Source of the DNA: Taeniopygia guttata
Lineage: Eukaryota; Chordata; Aves; Passeriformes; Estrildidae
Reading direction: 5' to 3'
Assembly (NCBI RefSeq): GCF_048771995.1
Contig: NC_133024.1
Location: forward strand, 24,630,001-24,694,000
DNA: 64,000 nt
Shown here: positions 23,880 to 33,369 of the stretch, piece by piece
Layout: each line of letters begins with the position of its first letter
How positions within the stretch are numbered: position 1 is the first letter of the stretch
The notes under the pieces: model-generated
Databases searched by the model: none
What the model saw: only the letters and a program-made list of their open reading frames with translations
What the model was told of the DNA's origin: nothing
Program-made: the position numbers and the translations under genes

Positions 23880-25998
23880 GTGAGCGCAGCTCCTGCTCCC
23901 CCTCGGGCCTCCCCCAGCAACAGGCAACATTGCAGCAGCCGGGACTCGGGATGGGAGGAAGGAACTGCCCGCACACAGTCACAGGTCCAGGGATGGGAGT
24001 GTGGGGCATGGACACAGCACAGTCCTGCTCAAGGGGTAGATGGATAAAGCCTGCACAAATTTCAGCTGCTGCTGTCAGGGAGCAAAGCTGGAGCTGCACC
24101 AAGCCGGGAATGAGGCAGGAGCTGAGGGCAGCCACAGTGCAGGCAGCGTGCACATCAGAGGGCTCACCAAGAGTCGCAGGCAAGTAAGGGGACTTCCATA
24201 GAAACTACCTAGAATATACACTCAGGGTCACCCTAGGAAAACTAGTCAGTGAGGATCAGGCACAGATACAACCGCTGCATAATTCAGACCAGTTCTGAAG
24301 GCTTGGGCCGGAGCTTAAGTAGAGTTTCTGTGATCATGCAGAAGGTGCAGGTGGGACCTGTCACAGAAATAAACCCTATTAGTGCATGCTTGAAGTGTGG
24401 CTGCAGCATATTTGCAGAGGACGGAATAATGTGCTGTGCCTAGTCTGTGGAGATAGATGTTTAAAATGTTCTTTATCTGCTAACTATTGTAGCAAAGGTT
24501 TGACGATCTTTCAGAATCTGAAGTGGAGGAATCTGAGGACCACACACCTATAGTTGAATCCTCACCATCACTGGATGACTTACCTGGCGTGGAAGCACCA
24601 GCATCTGCGGCCCAGCCATCTGTAGTGGAATTGCCAGTATCTGCAGACCAGCTGGCTGTCAAGGAGCCACCACGTTCTGATCACCACTTCCTGCTCATTG
24701 TATAGTCTGCATCCAGGGAAAGCTCACCTGAGATCAGATCACCTGTGGGTGAACTTCCAGGTTTCAAAGTCAAGATGCACACCTCCAAATCCACACAGGA
24801 TGGCAGTAACACCGTTGAGAATGTGTTGGCAGCAACAGAGATTACATTTGAATCATTGGAGAATCCAGAGGTTTTTGGAGACCCCTATCAACTTGCCATG
24901 AATTATGCAGAGGAACATAAAATTCTACAGATATTTCAGGTGAAATACATATTTCTTGTCTCCTTCCAGAGGCTTACATGAGAAGCTTGATCTAAAGTTA
25001 GCTTGAACCAAATTATCCCTTCCCCAGACCCCTCCTTGTCCTGTGCTTTCTTAAGTATAAGACTTAAGAAAAAGCTGTAGAAAAGACCTTGGATCATCAT
25101 TGGTGTCTGAAGAGATTCTTGCATTTTAAAATGCAGATGCTATTGGAACAGGAAGTGCAGGCACCCATCTATCCAAGGATCAATAATTCTTTCCTTCTGT
25201 CTGTCTCTGTCTCAGGATATCACAGAAAAACTGCTGTTCCATAAGCCTGATGACCCCTTGCAGTTCATATTGCAGGAGGTAGGGTGCCTTGCTGGGGCAC
25301 TGTGGGGATGGGGTCAGCTTTGCTGAGCACACCAGAATCATGGTGAGCCCAGAACTGTTTCCCTGACTGTGCGTCTGCTGTCTTGGGAGGAAGAAAACAC
25401 AAACAGCAGCACAGTGCCAGGGGTGCAAGGGACCATGTGTGCTCTGAGAGGAAGGAACGGTATGGGAGGGTGCGGGAAGAATGGGATGAATGTGCCCTGG
25501 AATTACCTGAGAAGTGAGGGCAGCTTAATGACAGAGATCTCTGTGACATTCTCTAGCTGACCCTGTCCCATACTGGGTGGGAGCACTTTTTTCTGCCCAC
25601 ACCCCCCTATTCAAGAGAGCTGTCTCTGCTGATCCTACAGGGCATTAAAACACAGGTAATTCAAAGTCAGTGAAGTGAAACAATAGTTTGGGAGCAAGTT
25701 AGACATGTGTGTTGCTTCCTGGGAGGAGGTTTGAAGAAAGAGAGCAGACAGAGGAAAAGAGTGTCTTCATTGCCCTCTAGTCAGTCAGGAGAGACACCAT
25801 CTTTGAGGTTTGCTGCTGGGTTCATGGTGCATTAAGCACAAAACGTCCAGAGGAATGGCAGGGTCAGTTCTGGGCACCAGTGTGAAAGCAAATAAGGTCC
25901 TAAATGACTCTTTTGCTTTTGCTTTTCCTTTTCCTTTTGCCCAGGTGCAGTCTATGATAAATGCCAGGCAAGCAGAAGCGGAGAAACTATCAGACTAG
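23625..25998 (+). CDS. TEX55: TEX55, testis-expressed 55 (multi-exon gene span)
   Basis: Human TEX55 (C3orf30, TSCPA) is a testis-specific protein whose C-terminus resembles the dimerisation/docking fold of type II PKA regulatory subunits, and it localises to sperm flagella. Here the last exons encode DPYQLAMNYAEEHKILQIFQ, then an ITEKLL..KPDDPLQFILQ segment, then VQSMI, matching the human C-terminus closely from memory. Model: exon 1 23625-23879 (85 codons, proline-rich), exon 2 24493-24939 (or split by a mini-intron before 24706), exon 3 25216-25278, exon 4 25945-25998, all phase 0. With the mini-intron the protein is about 249 residues, much shorter than human (about 536). The human repeat-rich middle is not conserved. 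The C-terminal exons are sure; exon 1 and its ATG are inferred. An in-frame TAG at 24703-24705 is the main problem. Confidence 0.8.
24493..24636 (+). CDS. TEX55: TEX55 exon 2, acidic part
   Basis: The acceptor is CTAACTATTGTAG, with a branch-point-like CTAAC, ending at 24492. The frame reads QRFDDLSESEVEESEDHTP and continues acidic and Ser/Pro/Val-rich. It stays open to the TAG at 24703-24705. The right end given here assumes a 69-bp mini-intron (24637-24705); a donor at 24622 is equally in phase. Without an intron the exon runs straight into the stop. Confidence 0.5.
24706..24939 (+). CDS. TEX55: TEX55 exon with first part of docking domain
   Basis: The frame runs from just after the TAG (a plausible acceptor, CTGCTCATTGTATAG) to a donor CAG then GTGAAA at 24940. 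It ends with FGDPYQLAMNYAEEHKILQI plus FQ, which aligns with the human [20 protein letters not shown] stretch. This is the first helix of an RII-like dimerisation/docking unit. A methionine at about 24775 could start a short protein containing only this domain. Confidence 0.8.
25216..25278 (+). CDS. TEX55: TEX55 exon 3, docking-domain helix
   Basis: Sixty-three bases (21 codons, phase 0 at both ends) lie between the acceptor CTCTGTCTCAG and the donor GAG then GTAGGG. It encodes DITEKLLFHKPDDPLQFILQ plus E, very close to the human [20 protein letters not shown] segment. The KPxDPLxFxL pattern is the hallmark of RII-like docking domains. Confidence 0.9.
25945..25998 (+). CDS. TEX55: TEX55 terminal coding exon
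   Basis: The acceptor follows a pyrimidine-rich TTTTCCTTTTGCCCAG. The exon reads VQSMINARQAEAEKLSD and a TAG stop at 25996-25998. Human TEX55 continues likewise with VQEMI. A 3' UTR follows, with an AATAAA at 26762-26767 as candidate polyadenylation signal. Confidence 0.85.
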   Translation: MQSMINARQAEAEKLSD

Positions 25999-26761
25999 AA
26001 CAAAGATGTGAAGATGCTTCTAGAAGAGGTCTTGTGCACTCCTTTTGGCCCTCACTGACCTTGCTGTTGTGGTATTGCCACACCATGCCTTCACAGCACC
26101 ATGTAGTCATTAGCAATAACTTGGAAAAGATTGCTTTGCTGTTTCTTGCCTGGTTTCTCTGTTTTGTATGATTGTGCTTCCTCTTCCCCTTGGGTTTCAA
26201 TCCTGCAACCAAGTTTTGGTTTGGAACCACAGACTGAGGTCTAAGCGTGCATGGATCTTCATGCACATATGGCACATCTTGAAGAGGCAGGTCTGCTGAA
26301 CTTCTAGGCACATAAATGCATAAATCTCATATTTGGTCCTCTCCACACTCTGCCTCTCTGTGCAAAGAAACCTCACAGCTCAGACAGTGAGAGGACAAAA
26401 GCAAGTAGAGTTTAAAAAGCAGCCCTGGACAACCCACAGCGTTCTTTTTTCATGCTGCATCGGTGGCTTACTGTGTCCAGCTATGCAGCAGCACCAATGC
26501 CTATCTCGTACTTTGATAGTTTGTGTCTGGGCTTTCCCACTACCCCCAGAGCTCCTCTGATGCTGTCTCTTTGCCTCTTCCACACACTGGATACAGCTGT
26601 CTCACCCTAAATCATCCCTGCTGGACACTGATCACTGTGTTTTTTGGGGTGGCCCTGCCTGTATCATTGTAAGTACAGTGTATAACCAGAGCAGTAAAGC
26701 AACAGTTGCACACACCCTTTATGCTTTCAGGAGACATTTTCACTCAGGAATGTGGGAGGTG

Positions 26762-26767
26762 AATAAA
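26762..26767 (+). terminator. TEX55: Candidate polyadenylation signal for TEX55
   Basis: AATAAA lies 764 bases after the stop codon. Choice of this signal is by position only. Confidence 0.35.
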
Positions 26768-26769
26768 AG

Positions 26770-29700
26770 CAAACAAACCAAAGCCAAGCACTGGTAGCTC
26801 AGAGGATTAAGAGTCAAGGTACATTTCACAAGCACATCATTTGAACTGTGTTATACACAAACGGCAGTGCCTGTGAACTGTGTTTAATTTTTGAAACACT
26901 TACAGTCCGTATTTTCATACTATCCATGTGTCTGCTTCTAATCTGTAAAAAAAACCTTTTTCTTTCTTTTTCTTGTCTCTTGCCTGACAATTATTGAAAA
27001 TGTGCAACAGAGCATACTGTTATTTGGCTTAATAGATTATCTACATGAAATAGATGTCAGAAAGGGTTTTTATGTCTCTACAGGCTTTTCCCTTTTTTAG
27101 GCAAGTGCTCTAATTTCCTGATGAATGCTGTGTATTCCCAAATGACTGTTTCTATGGCTATGAAGAGAGCACCATAAAAACTTTCATCTATCTATTTTTA
27201 AAAAAAATAATGTATGAGGATTGGGTTGTGTGGTTCTACACAGCACAGCTTGGGCGCCAAAAGTCTGGGAATAACAGAGGGCAAGTATTTGGCATACAAA
27301 TTCCATGTGTGAGATGAGTTTCCTTTCTATCTGAGTTTCTCAAAAAGGATCAGTTAACTCACATGTTTCAAGATTGAAGGCAGGTAACCCCTGTCATTCA
27401 TAGGGAAGGGACTTTTTCAAGGTTATTGTGAGCCTAAAGATGGCTCAAGATTCAGATTAAATCTTGATTGGTTTAATAATAGTTTTAATGTAGACTTAGG
27501 CATCTAGTTCCCACTGCAGCAGTGATATGGTTTTGAAATCCTTACTTATCTCCAGCAACTGGAAAAATCTGACAGTGAGAATCTGAGACTGATCTGCATA
27601 CAAATTCTTGACCAAAAATGTATCAGGCTGAAAAATTATGCATACGTGCCCTGTCCTAATGTACCTCTGTGGAACAGGAAATGTATGGAAGCTGAAGATA
27701 GTGTCTGAAGCCTTCTCATCTCTATGGTCATTTGTCAGCACATTGTCCCAGGAGACAGAGAAGCTGACATGTCTCTGAATTTTATTGCAGAACAGGATTA
27801 GGGTGCCTTGGGGTACAGCCTTCACTGTGTATTTCCTGCCTCTGTCATTTGAGTATTGCAGTTGGTTTTTGTCTTTTGCTTATGAAAAGCTTTTGACCTG
27901 TAATATGTTCTCAGACTATAAGTATATGCCTTCAACTTCATGTCAGCATTAAGGGAGTTATGCAAGGTAACATCCTTAATTCCTATCTCAGGTAGGTTGA
28001 AATGAGCTGGAAAGCAGTCTTCTTACAGATGACAGAAGTTTTGCAAGAGAGGCCATACCTGGTGTTCCTCAGTAATCTCAGGGTCACAATTTTCCTTTGG
28101 TGGCCTGGTCACCTCATCTCACGCTAACAAAGTTGCTGTGTGGCTGCAAGAATTCCTCCCCAGTACACATAAGAGAGAGCATCTGTCTTGTCTCTTTCTC
28201 AGAAAAGAGAATCAGTGTTTTCTGTTCTTTTCTTTCTGTTAAGGAGAGGTCTTTCTCCTTTGAGGACCAGTTTTCTGGAGATGAATGAGGCTGTACCCAG
28301 GACAAGCTCTGTGGGCCTGGAGTTGGTATGAGTAGATGGCATGAGACTGGGGAAGACAGTGGGCCAAGGAAAATCCTTTGGCATTCAGAGTTTGGTGGGG
28401 AAGGGTGTATATAATCTCTGAGCAAGGGCCTAGATCAAAATTCTTGGGGAGCTTACCATGAGCTAGGGAGAAATGTCACTTCCTTCACCTCAAACCTCTC
28501 AGATGATAAAACTTAATTTTATAAAAACAAATAAAAAAAGATCCTCCAGAATGTTTGCAGATTACAGTGTTTAAGGTAGTGTCACACAGCTGTATTTTTT
28601 TATTTGCTTCAGAATTATTCTGAAAACTACACTCTAGCTCTAGAAAAAAAAATCTACTTCACATTAAGGCACTGCTGTTTGTGTATAAGAAGTCTTTTCT
28701 GTGCTGAAGAAAAGAAGAAAAGTAAGATTTAAAATGGAAACTTTTACTGTAGCCTTAATTCCAGAGTGACTGTCCCTTTTCCACAATTTCTTTCCAAAAC
28801 CATTGGATCTTTATTTCTTTTTTGTAAGTGGACATTTATCAACATGACATTAAACTGTCATTAAGTTTCTTGCCTTGAGTGCTCAGAAGGAATTAGCAGT
28901 TCCTCGTGTGTAACCGAAACTCTTCCATATAAGTCCTTACGGCCCACTAGTCACAGCACATCTGAATGCCCTCCAGAGTGCTAAGCAACGTGACTAACAT
29001 CTGCTGTTTGCTCTTTCTCCTCTCCAGAAGGGAAATGGCTGTGCACTGAAGTGCATTCTTTTAGAAAGGGTGGTTTGGGATTTTTTTACCACACCTATGT
29101 ATCTCTGTGTGCTTCTAATGGATAAGTCATGAAGTGGAAGGTGTGGAAGTTAGAAGTAATTTGTAGTTCCCAAGGATGATTCCTCTGCAGTATGAGCTGG
29201 GTAGTGAGAAAACACATTATTTTCAAGGAAGAGATTTTTTTGTTCCGTGGACAGGCACAGAGGTGCAACACCCAGTTAATCTGCCAAATGGCATGGTCTT
29301 ACGGTGCCCAGACTGTTTCTGTTGTGAACCTTGTGCTCCTCCGGAGGCAGGACACAGAGGATCCAATCAGGAAGAAAGTGCAGTCCCTGTAAAATAGAGC
29401 TCTCAGACCAAAACACCAGTTTCTTTTTCTGCCATCTCTGTATGGAACTTGAAAAGACACAGCTGCCCCAAGCAATACTGAAGTTGCCTGTGTACTGCTT
29501 CTAACCAATGGGGGGAAAAAAGTTGTAGCAGCTGATTAAAAATCTTTTGAAAATTCACACAGCCTCTGTTCTGGTTCTTAGGTGGAGGGCAAGATCTCCC
29601 TTCAATGGGCAGCTGGTTACAGCATGAGACATTTCATTGTGACTCACTGTGTATGAATCACTGCTATATAACACCAACTTTAAGCTAGTTAAATGCCATT

Positions 29701-32000
29701 GATTTCAAAGTTTCACAATCGTGTGGAACTCATAGTAGGCAGCAGCAACTGCTTTCATGTCTGAAATGGAAGAAAATAACCTCTGGGTAAAGTCCAACAA
29801 AGAGCTTAGCTAAAGAGAGCTCGGGCTGAAGACTGGAGAATGTGGAAGTGCTTGGAAAGGGAATATAGTGAGGCGAATTGATCAAACCCTGTCTGACAGG
29901 CAAAGCTTCTCTTGACCATTCTTTCATCCAGATGAAATGCAGGAAAAAATGAAGAAACATTTCGTTAAGGTCAGGCTTTATTATCCATGGCTGCATTCCT
30001 TTTCTGGAGACTGTGCTTATGGACAACACTGATGTAGCGACATCACCAAAAGCTCACGGCCACAGTTTGACATACAATAATTAAAAGAAGGACTTTGAGT
30101 TGTTGAAGAGACATGGATTGGATGAATAGTCATTCATCATCTCCTGGAGAAAGGCAGTGGGCTGGAATGTCACTGCAGAACACATGAATTTAGGTGAAAC
30201 AGATACAAGAGATTTCTGTATGTATAATTCAACATTGGAAACTGTGGACATCCCAGCAGTTGGTCTGTTTTAGAAATTGCTGGTATGAATGAATGGAGGG
30301 GCTCTTCTCCCTCAAGGCTATCATCTCAATTCCCCATGCAACTCCTCTCCCAGATGGGAATAGCTCACTCTCCTTTGTCACAGACCTTATTGTTCTCAAG
30401 CACTGGGAAGGACATCTCCATGGCTTGCTCAGCCAGGAGTCTGGGGTAAACTATCTTCCAGGTCAGAAAAGAGAAGAAACTGCTGGTGTCATGTCATAAA
30501 CTGCAGTGAAGTAATACCAGGAAAGAAACAATGAGATAGACTCATTTTCTTTTTGCCATTGTTATTTGGAGACCAAAACGAGCATCTTTTTCATTGTCAT
30601 TAAAGAAGCAAGAGATGGAGGAACATACAGCTGAACAGAGCCAGAATTATGAAGGTGTACAGCTGTCTAGTGAATTTCTCAAAATAGAAAAGGAAGCATT
30701 GTAGCTAAGGGAGTGCAACTCATACTTGCCATGGAAATTTCACTATAAACTTACAAGTCTTTAAGGCCAATGCCTTATTTAGAATCATGTGGTCCAACTT
30801 TAAAAATTATTATTAACTGGGAGGCAGGATCCATATTGGGTTAGGGAGTTGGTAAGGAAAAGAGGTGACCTCTGTCCTTCCTCTTTCCTGTTCCTCAGCT
30901 TAACTTCTAGCATAAAACAGGAAACAGGTGAATAAAGGATGTGTAATACTGCAATTGTTTGTTAATGGAAAAAACACGTGTCATACCAGCCTTTGAAGAA
31001 AAACAGTTCCCACCTTGAGGAGATTTTGGAGTTTGGACAGGTGAGTAGATATTAGGGGGAAGGCTGCATTGCATGCAGGCAAGTGGTCAGAGACTCAAAG
31101 GTTTTTAAGAGTGTCTCAAATTTGCATAATCATGAACACCACAGTCCCTCTGAAGAGCAGATTGATGCCAGCTCTATCCCACTATTGTTTAAGCATACCC
31201 TGGGTCTAGTGTAGTATCCTGCCTCCTTGCAAGAAGATTCAGTGGAGGACAGCGTTGCCAGTTTGCTGGAACCCCACGGTGTTGAAAGCAAACACTGCCC
31301 ATTGGAGAACCCAGCTTTTGGCCCTGTTGTCTGAATCCTTGGCAGCGTAACAGAGCTATCTTGAGAGACTCCTTGACCCTGGTGTGATGCCATGATGACA
31401 ATTTATGTTTGCCTTGGCAGATAGGAGCACCTATGGGAGAAGTTTAGCGACAGCTCCCTACATTTTGCGCCATTAGATGATTAACTCTTTGTAAATGAAG
31501 AGCAAAGCCCTTTAAAAAGGTAGAAGCTGAGCAGGGTCCAGCACACCTTTTCCTAGTTAGCATCCATAGACCTCCTAGTAGTTGTTCTAAGCCTTCCTGG
31601 CTTTTCAGAAATCACGTGTGGAAAAACAGCGTAGCAGGTTAAAAAGCATCTTGAACTAAAAAAACAGAATAAAATGTAACCTTTCCTATGTGAGCCCATG
31701 AGAGGGCAGCACAGACCGGCTGAGCCTTTTACGAAAGGCTATGCAGAGGCATGAGTTTACATCCAGCCATGGAGTAGCTACGAGCAGAGGCACAAAGATC
31801 TGTGTAGAAGGGCTAGATGGCCTAAAGCACAAGCTCATCCCTCCTCCACCTGAAACTGAAAGCCAGGCGCAGCTCGGTACAGGCTTGACTGGGTCAGACC
31901 CCAGGTGCGGCAGGGTCTGAGTCTCACAGATTTCTCAGGGAAATTTCCCATTAGGTACTGGAACCTTGAAAGAGTGTCAGTGGAAGAATTGTGGCCAGTG
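26770..32000. other. Intergenic, nothing recognised
   Basis: No exon, repeat family or RNA gene is recognisable. Open frames here are short and lack splice-site support or family motifs. Confidence 0.5.
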
Positions 32001-32051
32001 CCTAGGGTTCTGTTCAAGCAATGAGTCGGTGTGAGACATCAGGCACACCCT

Positions 32052-32106
32052 TGCCGAGGCGGAGGCCGTCACCCCGGGAGCGCTATAAACTCGCCCGAGG
32101 CGGGTG
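32052..32106. promoter_or_regulatory. Isolated CpG cluster with TATA-like site
   Basis: Eight CpG dinucleotides occur in about 55 bp within CpG-poor DNA. A CCGAGGCGG word occurs twice (about 32054 and 32095), on either side of a TATAAA at 32084-32089. It may be a small promoter or an unmethylated regulatory element; no exon is evident on either side. Confidence 0.35.
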
Positions 32107-32975
32107 CTATTTATTTCCATCACGGTGTTGCACCAGCCAACACCCCTCTGCTCTCCCCCTGCCAAGACTCTTGTGATGCAGCTTTAATTGACTCTCCTCC
32201 TTCTTTCTGCTGGGTGCTCCAGCCCTCTGGCAAGGTGGATGGTGGAAATGCTGAGATAAATGAAACATGCTTACGGCAAGTGTGTTGGAAACTGGGTACT
32301 GACAGGCAACCATATGTAGATGGCACTGCTCCACTGCCAGCCCTTTGTGGCTTCCTGCATCAGATGCAGCAAATGCAGAGGAGGCAAGCAGTGCGTTTGG
32401 GAGGAATGAGGTATCCCCAAACACTCTCCAATAATAACCTGGAATCAATGTGAACAAGTTTCTTTGTCCCCTTGCAAACAAGCAGTAAACGTTCCGAAAC
32501 AAGCTCTCTTTTTTGAAGCACGTTGTGGCTCACGACTGACAGAGGGGATTTTGGAGGAGATGTTTTCAACCATCAGCAAGAACAATGCAGTCACTAGATC
32601 CAGACAGGACAGCTTGTTCCCAGTCTGTTCGGGGAAACTCAAGTGAACCAACAGTAGTAAAGGACCATCATAGTGCCAAGGTCGTTTGGGAGCAGGACCA
32701 CATCCTAATGGTTGTATTGACACTGACATATGCAGCCTTTTAGAGGCCAGCTTTCATAACCAAGAGCAATACAGAGACACTGTCTAGCAGATCTTCCTGG
32801 GCAGCCTTTTAAAGAAGCTATCTAAAAGACAAGCAGAAAATTTCTGCCTTATCAAAAGTCTTTTCTCCTGACAAAGATCTCTGCAAATCCCAGGCAATCA
32901 TTTGCCAAGGCGCAATGAGATTTCTGTCCTCCTGTGAGCCTTCCCTGTGAGCTCTGCTCCTAATAAGACAGGCTT

Positions 32976-33369
32976 TGAGGGGCAAGGTTGTTCAGCTTGG
33001 AGGTGAGAAGGCTTTGGGGAAACCTCATTGTAGTCTTACAATACCTAATTGGGGCTTATAAAAAGGAGGGAGATGGACATTTTGTATGAGCAGGTAGTGA
33101 TAAGACAAGAAGCAATAGCTTGAAACTGAAAGAGGGCAGGTTTAGATTACACATTAGGAAAAAATTATTTACTCGGAGGGTGGCGAGGCACTGGAACAAA
33201 TTGCCCAGAGAAACTGTGGATGCCCCATCCCTGGAAGTGTTCAAGGCCATGTTGGATGGGGTCTGAGCAACTTAGTCTAGTGAGTGGCATTCCTGTTCAG
33301 GGCAGGAGGGTCAGAACTAGATGATCTTTAAGGTCCCTTCCAACCCAAACCATCCTATGATTCTGTGAT
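32976..33369 (+). mobile_element. CR1 LINE 3' end, sense orientation
   Basis: Matches the CR1 3' UTR of a different subfamily from the copy at 22.8 kb. Recognisable blocks are TTGTTCAGCTTGGAGG, GGGGCTTATAAAAAGGAG, GAGGCACTGGAACAAATTGC, GATGCCCCATCCCTGGAAG, GATGATCTTTAAGGTCCC and the terminal CCTATGATTCTGTGAT. The 3' end is complete; the copy is 5'-truncated in usual CR1 fashion and has no coding capacity. Confidence 0.92.

Larger units (their letters stand above)
23395..23900 (+). promoter_or_regulatory. TEX55: CpG island / TEX55 promoter and first exon
   Basis: This is the densest CpG region of the window. In order it holds an E-box CACGTG (23479-23484), a perfect RFX X-box (23490-23503), a TATA-like CATAAAGA (23560-23567), and the putative first exon with its ATG at 23625. 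The arrangement suits a ciliary/testis promoter. In human, IGSF11 starts close by in the opposite direction, so the island may be bidirectional; that part is inferred from synteny. Confidence 0.7.

Noticed and set aside
22965-23930. Minus-strand open frame of 321 codons
   Set aside because: It crosses the antisense of a CR1 element and then a GC-rich tandem-repeat island. It is low-complexity Gly/Arg-rich with no family motifs, so it is a shadow of the CpG island and TEX55 exon 1.
23491-24183. Minus-strand open frame of 230 codons
   Set aside because: Same cause: GC-rich sequence lacks stops. It repeats the antisense of the 70-bp duplication and shows no signal peptide or immunoglobulin features expected of an IGSF11 exon.
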